Source: Verrucomicrobiota bacterium
GTDB lineage: Bacteria > Verrucomicrobiota > Verrucomicrobiia > Verrucomicrobiales > DEV007
Length of the DNA stretch: 64,000 bases
NCBI GenBank assembly: GCA_020630975.1
Contig: JAHDID010000006.1
Location: 27,182 to 91,181 of the forward strand
Reading direction: 5' to 3'
Shown: positions 7,869-17,156 of the stretch, one piece after another
Numbering within the stretch: the stretch's first letter is position 1
Layout: the number at the start of each line of letters is the position of its first letter
The notes under the pieces: generated by a model
The model's input: the letters and a program-made list of their open reading frames with translations, nothing else
The model's database searches: none
What the model was told of the DNA's origin: nothing
Made by a program: the position numbers and the translations under genes

Positions 7869-8960
7869 CTAGGAGGCTAAGGCCTCGATCACTCGAGTCT
7901 GGTCTTCTTCACTGAGGTAGGGGCTCATCGGTAGCGATAGGCACTTATCAGCCACAGCTTCCGTCAGAGGGAAGTCACCGGCCTTATACCCGAGTCCGTC
8001 GAAAACCGGCTGCAGATGCACCGGCACTGCATAGTAGGGTACACTGGGGATATTATCTGCACTCAGCGTCGACTGCACAGCATCTCGGTCCTCACACAGA
8101 ATGGTGTACTGCGCCCAGACGGATGTGTTGCCAGACCGAATCTGTGGCAATGAAATACCACTCAGCCCAGCCAAACCCGCTGCATACCTATCAGCCACAG
8201 CCTGCCTCATTTGGATTTCCTCGGGGTAGATCTCCAATTTGGGCAGAAGAATCGCCGACTGCAGCGTATCCATCCTCCCATTCAGTCCCAGTATAGGATG
8301 GTGGTGCTTCTCCTTCTGCCCATGGATATGGATCTGCCGCATGGTATCAGCGAGCTCAGCGTCATTGGTAAAGACCGCCCCGCCATCGCCATAGCCACCT
8401 AGCGGCTTCGATGGGAAAAAAGACGTACAGCCGATCGCCGTCATCGAGCACGCCTGCTTGCCATGATGGGTCGCCCCAAAGCACTGCGCCGCATCCTCGA
8501 CCACGGGGATTCCACCGTGCTTCTCAGCAACCGCATTAATCGCCGTCAGATCCGCCATCTGCCCATAGATACCCACTGGCATGATCGCCTTAGTCCGCTC
8601 AGTGATAGCGGCTTCCAGCAGACTTGGATTCATATTCCAAGTATCTTCCTCCACATCGACAAACACCGGCGTAGCCCCTGCCAGAGCGATCACCTCAGCC
8701 GAAGAAATCCAAGTATAAGGCACAGTGATCACTTCATCCCCAGGCCCGATACCCAGCGCCATCAGCGCAATCAGCAGCGCATCCGTTCCCGACGACACGC
8801 CCAGCACATGCTCCACTCCGACAAACTCAGCCAATTCAGCCTCCAACTGCCGATTTTCCGGCCCTAAGATGTACTGCCCATGCGATAGCACATCCGCGAT
8901 CTTCGCATCGATCTGACATCGGATTCTTCGTTGCTGGGTCTCTAAATCAATGAAATTCAT
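7869..8960 (-). CDS. DegT/DnrJ/EryC1/StrS sugar aminotransferase, WbpE-like
   Basis: A 363-aa PLP-dependent aminotransferase. The N-terminus MNFIDLETQQRRI and HGQYILGPE are typical of the WbpE/VioA branch. The PLP-binding lysine sits in FFPSKPLGGYGDGG near residue 185, and the SSGTDALLIAL motif is near 80. WbpE makes UDP-2-acetamido-3-amino-glucuronate from the 3-keto sugar; relatives make 4-amino sugars. It is the last minus-strand gene before the AT-rich polysaccharide locus, separated from it by 216 bases. A Gfo/Idh/MocA oxidoreductase at 35078-36022 could be a partner if the WbpB step is used, but that is speculative. Confidence 0.85.
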   Translation of the reverse strand: MNFIDLETQQRRIRCQIDAKIADVLSHGQYILGPENRQLEAELAEFVGVEHVLGVSSGTDALLIALMALGIGPGDEVITVPYTWISSAEVIALAGATPVFVDVEEDTWNMNPSLLEAAITERTKAIMPVGIYGQMADLTAINAVAEKHGGIPVVEDAAQCFGATHHGKQACSMTAIGCTSFFPSKPLGGYGDGGAVFTNDAELADTMRQIHIHGQKEKHHHPILGLNGRMDTLQSAILLPKLEIYPEEIQMRQAVADRYAAGLAGLSGISLPQIRSGNTSVWAQYTILCEDRDAVQSTLSADNIPSVPYYAVPVHLQPVFDGLGYKAGDFPLTEAVADKCLSLPMSPYLSEEDQTRVIEALAS

Positions 8961-9176
8961 ACAAATTCTTCATCCAATCATAATTTGAATCTCCTGGCGA
9001 TTAGGAGTATTCACTACCGAGAAAATGACGAGAGAAAACACCTCCATAGGCTTTAGTAGGCACCTGCCCAAAAAACGCTACCACCTGTAAAGAAAATGTG
9101 GAATTCCATCTATACCTCAAAACTTCACCACTCTTATCTTCCTACCAACCAAGTAAAACTCGGTTCAGTCTGCGCC

Positions 9177-9593
9177 CTACTCTACTGATCTACTGAATTC
9201 TTTATCGAACGCCTCCCTTTCCTCCGCAGAAATCTTGCGGGCGTTCATCAACTTCATAACATCCACATCGGGATCACTCATCACCGCCTCAGGCATAACG
9301 CGCTGTATTTCTGCCAATACCTCTTCATCACTCCGACCAAAAACCTCTTCTGGAATGTGTGCAGCTGGCTGACCTGGGACTTCCTGATCTACCCTCCCAA
9401 AAACGGGTTTGAAAGTTTTAGAAGACCCTGAACCGGGAGGGTTTTCGTTAACCCTATCGACTTGTTCAACGATCACAGCCTTGCCATCATCATGGAGACT
9501 GTTTCCCGGAGTCCCTCCGATGCTTCCACCCACTAAAAACAATACGACACCCGCAAACACTAACCCTAAAATTACCAAAATAAACACCTTCAT
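9177..9593 (-). CDS. Hypothetical membrane-anchored small protein
   Basis: A 138-aa protein read from the ATG at 9593; an upstream TTG at 9629 would add twelve residues but would overlap the ligase gene. The start is followed at once by a hydrophobic segment MKVFILVILGLVFAGVVLFL, then a glycine/proline linker and an acidic C-terminal domain with FGRVDQEVPGQPAAHIPE and RKISAEEREAFDKEFS. This looks like a single-pass inner-membrane or exported protein. No family is recognised. It is the distal gene of the minus-strand polysaccharide locus, 30 bases after the O-antigen ligase-like gene, so it may be co-transcribed with it. Confidence 0.6.
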   Translation of the reverse strand: MKVFILVILGLVFAGVVLFLVGGSIGGTPGNSLHDDGKAVIVEQVDRVNENPPGSGSSKTFKPVFGRVDQEVPGQPAAHIPEEVFGRSDEEVLAEIQRVMPEAVMSDPDVDVMKLMNARKISAEEREAFDKEFSRSVE

Positions 9594-9622
9594 ACGAGCT
9601 AAACAAATATGACAATTTAAAC

Positions 9623-10918
9623 CTAGCAAATCCTACCGAAACACCCCGTTCTAGCAGTTTTCTCATATTCAATAACAACACGAGATAAAAAATACAAAAA
9701 TAAAACCACGTGTAAAACCTCAGAATCCGTAAAGGTATTTTCAAAAAAACCAGAAACGAAAAAAGCTACTATTATAGGAATAAAGCAAACTCTACTGTAA
9801 AAGTACTCCCAAGCCTCTTTAAACCAAAAAGTTATAAAGGCCAACAAGCTTAAACCACCCAGAAGACCGGTCGAAGCGAAGGCTTCTAGATAATTACTGT
9901 GAGCATGTCCGTTGAAATAAGTCTCATCAATTCTATCAGCAGGCAACCTGTAACCTTCTTTCAAGTCAGCCGACTTCTTTTCGAACTGACGATGCCCTAA
10001 CCCAAAGAGTGGATTATCTAAAAAAGCTAAACTTGCCGCGCGCCACTGAGAGAAACGAACTGTCTCGTGTTTAAAAGGATCTGCCTTCAACCTCGTAGAG
10101 TTTGTCTGAATGTAAATACCCAAAGAAACCAACAAAATCACTGCGCCTACGTATAAAACCTTCAAGCGAGCCAAAAAAACTAGAACCCCGAGCCCCACAA
10201 GAGCACCCAAAAGAGCTCCCCTACTTTGAGACCAAAACAAGCCTGCCGAAAGAATCAATAAAATTAAAACACAGAGTATAACCTCAAAGCTACCACGAAC
10301 TAAACAAAAACCCTCAATCCGCCTAAACTTGAGAGTAAGAACAGACACCAGAGCCAAAACAAAAAACTGAGCGGAGTAGGCATAGGTCATGACCGTCCCC
10401 GAGACACCACCAACCCTGTACCTCATAACGGGTTTCGCTCCAAGCAGATGGTAAAGAGGCTCCAGATCAGTTTTTGAAACCAAAATACCAAGGACCGTAA
10501 TCAAAGCTGCAGCTCCAAACCCTCCCCACCAAACCCATTTTACTAGGACCGACTCCTTTTCAAAAATAGACCGAAACGGAAAAAATAAACACAGAACTAG
10601 TGTCACCAGCTCGTATCTTATTTTCTTAAAATCTTGAAGGGGTGAATCATAGCCTGACCAGTTTATGATAACACTGAGTGTCATTGCTACAACCAGCGCA
10701 ACTAAGGCCCAAAGACTACCCGATATTCGCTTTATCTCAGGAGGTCCCATCGATGAAGTGAATCCACCGTAAATTAATGTAATCGCTACTAAAACATGTG
10801 ACGCAGCAATTAATCGATTCCCACCGAAAAGGCCTAGAGCCATCGTCACAATGGCAAACGATGCAAGCCAAACCAAGGGCTCATTAGACTTCGGAAATAG
10901 ATTTCTTAGAAAGCTCAT
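9623..10918 (-). CDS. O-antigen ligase / polymerase family membrane protein (WaaL/Wzy_C)
   Basis: A 431-aa polytopic protein with about ten to twelve hydrophobic segments. The large periplasmic loop before the last helices contains FGLGHRQFEKK and, near residue 335, FNGHAHSNYLEAFASTG, the H-x-H-N signature of the Wzy_C/O-antigen ligase domain. It should join finished undecaprenyl-linked glycan to lipid A core or another acceptor on the periplasmic side, or polymerise repeats. The other polymerase-like gene, at 25724-26812, lacks this signature, which favours a ligase role here. Its coding strand is rich in T and G and AT-richer than the flank. Confidence 0.8.
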   Translation of the reverse strand: MSFLRNLFPKSNEPLVWLASFAIVTMALGLFGGNRLIAASHVLVAITLIYGGFTSSMGPPEIKRISGSLWALVALVVAMTLSVIINWSGYDSPLQDFKKIRYELVTLVLCLFFPFRSIFEKESVLVKWVWWGGFGAAALITVLGILVSKTDLEPLYHLLGAKPVMRYRVGGVSGTVMTYAYSAQFFVLALVSVLTLKFRRIEGFCLVRGSFEVILCVLILLILSAGLFWSQSRGALLGALVGLGVLVFLARLKVLYVGAVILLVSLGIYIQTNSTRLKADPFKHETVRFSQWRAASLAFLDNPLFGLGHRQFEKKSADLKEGYRLPADRIDETYFNGHAHSNYLEAFASTGLLGGLSLLAFITFWFKEAWEYFYSRVCFIPIIVAFFVSGFFENTFTDSEVLHVVLFLYFLSRVVIEYEKTARTGCFGRIC

Positions 10919-10975
10919 CTCATAGTAAAGAAACCATCAAACTAAACTTTGCTTTGGTTTCAAGCGACCGAACAC

Positions 10976-12859
10976 CTAACTTGAGCGCCCCCCATATAAG
11001 AGACTACCTGATATATTCTGATGAGCGTAGTTCCTAAGGGCCTCCGAGTCGCCTTCATCGATCACCTCAATCAAATCGCCCAGATCTATTGAAACTGAAT
11101 CGGCTCGATGAGACTTCTCAACAACCCATATCCGATCGTACTCCGTCTTAACAACCCCTTCATCATCAGTCAACAACTCTTCGTACTCTTTTTCTCCGGA
11201 TTTTAAGCCCGTGTAAACAATTGGTATATCAACGTCCGGAACAAATCCACTCAACTCTATCATCCTCCTAGCCAAACTATCAATTTTGACTGGCTCTCCC
11301 ATCTCCAGAATACAAATAGAACGATCATCAGCTAAAGCCCCGGCAGCGATCACCAGCTCGACGGCCTCAGGTATAGTCATGAAATATCTTGTAACCTGTT
11401 GAGAGGTAACAGTTACCGGACCACCATTTTCAATCTGCTTACGAAATATCGGAATCACACTTCCGCTACTACCAAGAACATTACCAAATCTAACCGCTTT
11501 AAACCTAGTATTCCCGCCTTTCCCCCTTTCTATTAAAACCCTTTCAGCCAATCGTTTACTAGCGCCCATCAAACTAGTAGGCCTAACCGCCTTATCCGTT
11601 GATATCAGAACAAATTCTGAAACTCCCTCAGCCTCGGAAACAGTCGCAACCGTGTGAGTTCCTAAAACATTATTCTGAAAACACGCTGCTGGATTTCTTT
11701 CCATCAAATGCACATGCTTATATGCCGCTGCATGATAAACAATATCAATACCGCCAACCGAACGAATTGCAGCCCTCACCTGCTCTGGGCGCCGAATATC
11801 TCCAGTAACGGCACGAACATCTGTACTCCCTCCTCGAGCCAAAAGTTCTCTTTCAATTTCAAAAAGCCCATACTCAGACGACTCAAACAAGACCAATGAC
11901 TCTGGTTCAAGCTCTAAGACCTGGCGACAAATTTCAGAGCCAATACTCCCTCCTGCACCAGTCACTAAAACACGCTGCCCCTTTATGCGAGAGGCAATGG
12001 GATCAAAATCAATCTCATGAGGCTTACGATGTAACAAATCTTCAATTTTCACACGCCTCATTCGATCGACAGTTAGGCGGCCGCTAGCGAGATCGTCAAT
12101 CGACGGCATGAACTGATACTCACAGACTACCTTTGCATTCCCCACTGCGTGCATTATCTCACGTATATGAGATGGGGTATTCAAGGGTGGAAGGAAAAAC
12201 AGCTTATTTACCTCCTTTCGCTTAACTAAACCACCCAAATCAACTTCGGGGCTGTAAATTGGAATCCCCCTAAGCTGAAGCCCTTTGTGCCGACACGCGT
12301 GACTCACAACGCCTACCACGCGTCCAGCTTTATGAGGGTAGCGAATCAACTGACGAAGCATAGAATCCGCCTGATCTGGGTTGCCCACCAAAAGCACCCG
12401 ATCAATAGAGGCTTCTTCAACTTGGCGCTGTATTCGGTGCTCCCTAATCAATCGCAAAAAACCACGGCAACCTACTTCCCAGACAAGAAAAACAATCGAA
12501 GTAATAATCAAAGTTGATCGGGGAAACCCTTCAAAACTAAATCCGTTAGACAAAAAGACAACACCGCCCGACAACACAAAACCGGCCAAAACAGCAATCG
12601 ACGTCACAAAGCAGTCTCGAAGGGTAAAAAACCTCCATAACCCCCTGTAAAGTCCGAATGCAAAAACAGAAATAAAGAAACCAGCAAGAACTCTTAAACA
12701 GAAATCAGAAAAGGTCTCTCGAATCACCCCACTATCTGAAAAATCGAATCTAAGTAACAAGGCAACCCAAAAGGACAGCAGTATGCCCATCAAATGAAAA
12801 AAGCCCGCACCGACCCGTCTACAGACGACACTCTCCTTTAAAGAGCTGAATATCCACAT
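10976..12859 (-). CDS. Membrane-bound nucleotide-sugar 4,6-dehydratase (PglF/WbpM/CapD type)
   Basis: A 627-aa protein. About four membrane helices occupy residues 10-125. A first Rossmann-like domain (RVLLVGNPDQADS) follows near 155, and the catalytic SDR domain near 295 starts with VLVTGAGGSIGSE. The catalytic block STDKAVRPTSLMGASK near 420 has methionine where classical SDRs have tyrosine, which is diagnostic of PglF/WbpM UDP-GlcNAc 4,6-dehydratases. The expected product is UDP-2-acetamido-4-keto-6-deoxyglucose. That product can feed the short epimerase/reductase at 13450 (QuiNAc or FucNAc) or the LegC-like aminotransferase at 29321 on the route to bacillosamine and legionaminic acid. The nonulosonate block has no other dehydratase. 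Confidence 0.88.
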   Translation of the reverse strand: MWIFSSLKESVVCRRVGAGFFHLMGILLSFWVALLLRFDFSDSGVIRETFSDFCLRVLAGFFISVFAFGLYRGLWRFFTLRDCFVTSIAVLAGFVLSGGVVFLSNGFSFEGFPRSTLIITSIVFLVWEVGCRGFLRLIREHRIQRQVEEASIDRVLLVGNPDQADSMLRQLIRYPHKAGRVVGVVSHACRHKGLQLRGIPIYSPEVDLGGLVKRKEVNKLFFLPPLNTPSHIREIMHAVGNAKVVCEYQFMPSIDDLASGRLTVDRMRRVKIEDLLHRKPHEIDFDPIASRIKGQRVLVTGAGGSIGSEICRQVLELEPESLVLFESSEYGLFEIERELLARGGSTDVRAVTGDIRRPEQVRAAIRSVGGIDIVYHAAAYKHVHLMERNPAACFQNNVLGTHTVATVSEAEGVSEFVLISTDKAVRPTSLMGASKRLAERVLIERGKGGNTRFKAVRFGNVLGSSGSVIPIFRKQIENGGPVTVTSQQVTRYFMTIPEAVELVIAAGALADDRSICILEMGEPVKIDSLARRMIELSGFVPDVDIPIVYTGLKSGEKEYEELLTDDEGVVKTEYDRIWVVEKSHRADSVSIDLGDLIEVIDEGDSEALRNYAHQNISGSLLYGGRSS

Positions 12860-12891
12860 ATTTACAATAATTTAAGTTATAACTCTGAAAA

Positions 12892-13443
12892 TTAGGAGAC
12901 AGCATCTCCGATACCTTTACCAACAAAAGTTCGCCAAAGGATTTTCAGATCAAAAACAAAGGATGCTCTAGAAATATACTCAAAGTCTTTATCAGCTAAT
13001 TCAACAGGATCAGACATATCTAACCCCTCAACCTGCGCTAACCCCGTCACACCCGGCAAAACACAAAACACGGACCTCGACTCTCTTTCTAAAACCAATT
13101 CAGTTTGTGACGGCAGACATGGCCTAGGCCCCACCAAACTCATATCTCCAACAACCACATTCCAAAGTTGCGGCAGCTCGTCAAGCTTAAAACGCCTCAG
13201 TGCCCCCCCTACCCGAGTAACACAAGAGGAAGATATTTCATGAGACCCGGCATTCCTAGTCCCTAAAGCCATTGTCCTGATTTTTAAAAGCGTGAACTCT
13301 TTTCGATCCTTGCCTATTCTAACCTGCCTAAATAAAGCCCCCCCCTTGCTATCTAAACTTACAACAAGACAAAGCACCGCTATCAATGGAAAAGTAATAA
13401 GAAGCAAAATCAGTGAAATTGAAAAATCAAATATACGCTTCAT
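12892..13443 (-). CDS. Initiating sugar-phosphate transferase (PglC/WcaJ family)
   Basis: A 183-aa monotopic phosphoglycosyl transferase of the short PglC type. One N-terminal re-entrant hydrophobic helix (FSISLILLLITFPLIAVLCL) is followed by QVRIGKDRKEFTLLKIRTM and the conserved DELPQLWNVVVGDMSLVGPRP. It transfers a sugar phosphate from a UDP-sugar to undecaprenyl phosphate and so starts repeat-unit assembly on the cytoplasmic face. It lies between the dehydratase and a 4-keto-sugar reductase/epimerase, which suggests that the first sugar is an N-acetylated 6-deoxy sugar such as QuiNAc, FucNAc or diNAcBac. No clear second membrane segment is present, which agrees with the minimal family. Confidence 0.87.
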   Translation of the reverse strand: MKRIFDFSISLILLLITFPLIAVLCLVVSLDSKGGALFRQVRIGKDRKEFTLLKIRTMALGTRNAGSHEISSSCVTRVGGALRRFKLDELPQLWNVVVGDMSLVGPRPCLPSQTELVLERESRSVFCVLPGVTGLAQVEGLDMSDPVELADKDFEYISRASFVFDLKILWRTFVGKGIGDAVS

Positions 13444-13449
13444 ATAATC

Positions 13450-14340
13450 TCACCTCAAAAGCCACTCCTTTAGCCCTTCATCAAAACTCTGCATGGGCTC
13501 CCATCCGAAAGTCGAGATACTCTTACCAATATCAACCGTCAAATCCTCACCTAAACTAAACCAAATAGATTCGCGTCTCAAAAGACAAAACACTGCTTTA
13601 AGAAAGGCAGGACTAATATTAATCAATCTGGGCTGTCTACCCAATACACAAGAAACACGCCTAATCAGCCCGCTAATTGAAACGGTCTCTTTATCACTCA
13701 CATAAAACCTTTGCCCAGCACCTATTGAAGCGCTGGCCACCACAAAAACGAAGTCACACAGATTCCGCAAACTTACCATATCACGAGAGTTAGAAATAGA
13801 TCCAAAAGGCAGCCAAACCCCCCGCCTTATTGCCATTTCTAACTGCCTCAAAGTCCCTCCCACCCCCGGCCCATAAACCACTGGCGGTCGAATAATAACA
13901 ACATCCATCTCTCCAGACATATTAGCAAGCAATCCCTCTTCAGCATCCAATTTCGATTGACCATACAAAGACACTCCACCTTTAACACTGGACAAACCGT
14001 CACCCGAGATTTCCCCCATGGCCTTTATAGAACTAATAAAGACAAACCTACGCACACCGTTATCCGATGCAAAACGCGCAACCCGCTTTGACCCTAACAC
14101 ATTTATTTCGTTATACTCCTCTACCGAAGCTTGGCCACCCGCTACGCCTGCACAGTGAACAACAACCTCCACCCCATTCATCGCATCCCCCCAACCCACG
14201 TCTGACCGCAAATCGCAACAAACTTCACCGACCGCGACAACCCTACGAACAACTCGAACAACTTCTATTCCGTGCCCTTCTAAATATGAACATAGATAAG
14301 ACCCAACAAAGCCAGAAGCCCCTGTAACTAACACTTTCAC
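13450..14340 (-). CDS. NAD-dependent epimerase/dehydratase (4-keto-sugar reductase-like)
   Basis: A 296-aa SDR with TGASGFVGSYL at 6-16, the catalytic serine region VFISSIKAMG near 103 and YGQSKLDAEE as YxxxK near 130. The C-terminus is short (EGLKEWLLR). Proteins of this length beside a PglC-type transferase and a WbpM-type dehydratase are commonly WbpV/Gne-like, reducing UDP-4-keto-6-deoxy-GlcNAc to UDP-QuiNAc or UDP-FucNAc. That role is inferred from context. It is four bases from the glycosyltransferase gene upstream and seven bases from the transferase gene downstream, so it sits in a tight operon. Confidence 0.78.
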   Translation of the reverse strand: MKVLVTGASGFVGSYLCSYLEGHGIEVVRVVRRVVAVGEVCCDLRSDVGWGDAMNGVEVVVHCAGVAGGQASVEEYNEINVLGSKRVARFASDNGVRRFVFISSIKAMGEISGDGLSSVKGGVSLYGQSKLDAEEGLLANMSGEMDVVIIRPPVVYGPGVGGTLRQLEMAIRRGVWLPFGSISNSRDMVSLRNLCDFVFVVASASIGAGQRFYVSDKETVSISGLIRRVSCVLGRQPRLINISPAFLKAVFCLLRRESIWFSLGEDLTVDIGKSISTFGWEPMQSFDEGLKEWLLR

Positions 14341-14343
14341 AGC

Positions 14344-15525
14344 CTAACTATGATACGCAACATACTCAATATCTAGAACCATCCTATTCATAATAGCACT
14401 CCTGGAGTACTTCTCAATAAAAGCAGACCGATCATGCTCATTAAAATCGATAGCCCCAAACGATTCAAAAAAACCACTAATACTCAAGGGCTTAAAAACC
14501 TTAGCGTTAACGATCTCACTAGAAATAAAGTCAGCACTACTGCCTGAAACCCCTGCTATAATTGGCTTTCCAGAAGCTGCGTATTCAAACACTTTTGATG
14601 GTAAAACCTTCTCAAAAGCCGGCAGATCATTTAGATGCAAAAACAACACATCTGCATTCATCAGCAATGAAGGAACCTCGCTTCTCTGCACCGGCTGGTG
14701 CAACCTAAACACTTCGCCCATCCCTTCCAAACTTTCCTCCAATCGAGCTAACTGAGCACCACCTCCAACTATATCAAAAACCCAACCTCTTTCCTTAAGA
14801 AAATCGTAAACATGAGGCAACAATAAATGCAACCCCTGACCAGCACCAACATTACCAACATATAAGATACTCTTCTCGGATACTGCACTCTCGTCTGCAG
14901 GAATATTCACAAAACAACTATCGATTCCGTTTGTAAAAATTGAGATCTTAAGGCTATCATTAATTGCCTTATAATACTCCACAAAACCCGACGAGACAAC
15001 ATTCATTGCAACAGCCCGTTTCACAACTAATCGCTCAACCCAATCTACAAAAGGCCTTAAGACTTTACCAAGCCCCCCGAAAACGTCCCCTACAGTCTCC
15101 GGGAAAATATCACGTATATCCAGATAAAGGGGTTTACGAAGCCACAAACTACATATACAACCTAGAAAAGCTGTCATCAAGCGCGATGATGTTGCAAAAA
15201 CGAGATCATAGTTACTCCTGCGGACAAACCAAATTACCTTAACTGCGTATACCATAAAACCGTAGCACATTGGTAACATACCTTCTTTTGCGGAACCTGA
15301 AGCCATCCGATGAATAGAAACATGTTCAGTCAGCCGCTCAAATCCTGGAGCCACGCAATCGTTGTGCGCGCCGACATAACGGTGAGGCAATCTAGTCACT
15401 ACATCGACCGACAAATCGCCCCCACCCAAGTTCCTCCTTCTAAAAGCATCAATAAGCCCCTCCATCCTGAAAGAACCCGCGCTAAGGTCAGGGGGATAAT
15501 ATGAAGTTAAAACTAGAATCCTCAC
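14344..15525 (-). CDS. Glycosyltransferase family 4, WbuB-like
   Basis: A 393-aa GT-B glycosyltransferase. The N-terminal acceptor domain starts with RILVLTSYYPPDLSAGS. The C-terminal donor domain has ILYVGNVGAGQGLHLLLPHV and the donor-binding region VLPSKVFEYAASGKPIIAG near 318-336, with glutamates as in GT4 enzymes. Its gene order with wecB, wecC and a heparinase-like protein matches common O-antigen clusters in which the WbuB-like enzyme adds an N-acetylated sugar to the lipid-linked first residue. The donor cannot be read from the sequence. It is 9 bases from the heparinase-like gene. Confidence 0.85.
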   Translation of the reverse strand: MRILVLTSYYPPDLSAGSFRMEGLIDAFRRRNLGGGDLSVDVVTRLPHRYVGAHNDCVAPGFERLTEHVSIHRMASGSAKEGMLPMCYGFMVYAVKVIWFVRRSNYDLVFATSSRLMTAFLGCICSLWLRKPLYLDIRDIFPETVGDVFGGLGKVLRPFVDWVERLVVKRAVAMNVVSSGFVEYYKAINDSLKISIFTNGIDSCFVNIPADESAVSEKSILYVGNVGAGQGLHLLLPHVYDFLKERGWVFDIVGGGAQLARLEESLEGMGEVFRLHQPVQRSEVPSLLMNADVLFLHLNDLPAFEKVLPSKVFEYAASGKPIIAGVSGSSADFISSEIVNAKVFKPLSISGFFESFGAIDFNEHDRSAFIEKYSRSAIMNRMVLDIEYVAYHS

Positions 15526-15533
15526 AATATAGT

Positions 15534-17156
15534 TTAATTAAATCTATCAATGACAAATTGAGCGTTACCATCCACAATTGAACAAACCAACTTGGAGGAT
15601 TCAACACTCACATTATACCCCGGAAACCAACGAGCGGACTTTATGTCTACTTTCCCTTGTTCAGCAAAAAAACGCAGTTCCACTCCGGAACTGCTGATAA
15701 TGACGGTCCGAGTATCTTTTCTTTCTACGGTACAGTTAGGATGCAAATAAAAAACCGCCTCTGCGCCAGTTTCAACAGAAATGAAATCTTCTAACCGAAG
15801 TGAATCTTCCGACAGAGTCCATCCCCGAGTGTGCTCCTCTGTCTTACTCCCCCTATAAAATCCATCAATCCTAGCGCCTAACCGCCAAACCTTCTCATTA
15901 ATGTCATCCTCTAACACATTTACCCGACATCGCCTACCCACACGAAACGATGACCAAACCTCGGAAGAATTGATATCGCTAACACAAACTGTAGAATGCG
16001 CAGAGGTACCTCTCTGAAATAGCCGATCTTCACAAACCTCATATGTAGAGATTCCCGAATTAACAATGAAACGCTCCTTGCAAACAGAAAGTTCAAATGA
16101 CAAAGTCCCTGCATGTGCATGCCCAGGCTGGTGTTTTGGCCCAATTTCACCAACATCGCAAAATACTGACCAATCGCCCTTCTGGCAACTTCGAAAGCCT
16201 GAGTCAGACAAACTCAAACAACTGAATTCTGACACCTCAACACCTAGTCTTTCTGAATAGGCTTTCAGTTCATCAAATTTGGCTGCAACGCCCAATGTAG
16301 TATCATTGAAGAAGGAGAAGAATCCATCTGGATGAGTCATCTTAGCTAACCAACCAAGCATCTCTGTTGCCGACGTGGAAAGTTTGTCAACCAATTCACT
16401 ATCTTCGACAGACAGTGCCAGATTCAGCAAATCAAGAACATCTTCCAAAAACAGACTGTGATACATTGGGCTCCGTTCATAATGCCCTCCGTCAGCTAGC
16501 ACATGTTCCTTAAGCTGATTCGACACTAACTTCTTTCCGACTCCCTCGAACCTATCGTCTTCAATAGACACACATCCTCCAAGAAAAAGAAGGGCCTTCC
16601 CATTTGACCAAAGATGACTAGCGCCTAGGTGTAGCTCTCGATTAGCAATCAACATTTCGCCCTGAAGCCTCATGCTAGCTAGAATCCTCTGATTAATCAG
16701 GTTCGGATATCTAGCAAAGAAAAAACACCAATTTACCAATCTAAGAGAAATCGTGTAGGGCTCCCAACCAGGTCTAGCGCCAATAGGATTCTCTTCTATC
16801 CAAGAGTTAATCAAATCAACACCCCAATCACCTGAAGCATGGTCTCTCAAATATTCAAAATAATGCAGATTATATTGCCATAACCTCGGTCTCCCCCGCC
16901 CCTTCCAAACGCTTTTATCAAATGGCTCTTTTAAATTTTGAATAACAAATCCTGAGCACTTAGAATAAAAAGCCTCCTTGGAAACTGGCTCGGCCAAAGC
17001 TAAAGACGTCCAGCGAATCGAGCTGCAGTCAATATGCTGACTTACCAATGATATAGGGTACACCTTCCGAACAACCTGCCAAAACGCCTGTAGTGGACGC
17101 AAATATCGTACCGTATTAAAAATAAGAGCAAACTTAGACAAAAAGCCCACAGGCAT
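15534..17156 (-). CDS. Heparinase II/III-family protein of a polysaccharide locus
   Basis: A 540-aa protein. The first 300 residues are helical (LWQYNLHYFEYLRD, with RPGWEPYTISLRLVNW), resembling the alpha/alpha toroid of heparinase II/III and alginate lyases. The rest contains the heparinase-type beta region, with GHAHAGTLSFEL near 340 and RGTSAHSTV near 385, both histidine-containing motifs of the fold. There is no clear signal peptide, so a cytoplasmic or membrane-peripheral location is possible. Such proteins recur in O-antigen clusters next to WecB/WecC; roles as a uronate lyase, trimming enzyme or transferase have not been settled. Its start overlaps the end of wecC by 23 bases. Confidence 0.82.
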   Translation of the reverse strand: MPVGFLSKFALIFNTVRYLRPLQAFWQVVRKVYPISLVSQHIDCSSIRWTSLALAEPVSKEAFYSKCSGFVIQNLKEPFDKSVWKGRGRPRLWQYNLHYFEYLRDHASGDWGVDLINSWIEENPIGARPGWEPYTISLRLVNWCFFFARYPNLINQRILASMRLQGEMLIANRELHLGASHLWSNGKALLFLGGCVSIEDDRFEGVGKKLVSNQLKEHVLADGGHYERSPMYHSLFLEDVLDLLNLALSVEDSELVDKLSTSATEMLGWLAKMTHPDGFFSFFNDTTLGVAAKFDELKAYSERLGVEVSEFSCLSLSDSGFRSCQKGDWSVFCDVGEIGPKHQPGHAHAGTLSFELSVCKERFIVNSGISTYEVCEDRLFQRGTSAHSTVCVSDINSSEVWSSFRVGRRCRVNVLEDDINEKVWRLGARIDGFYRGSKTEEHTRGWTLSEDSLRLEDFISVETGAEAVFYLHPNCTVERKDTRTVIISSSGVELRFFAEQGKVDIKSARWFPGYNVSVESSKLVCSIVDGNAQFVIDRFN

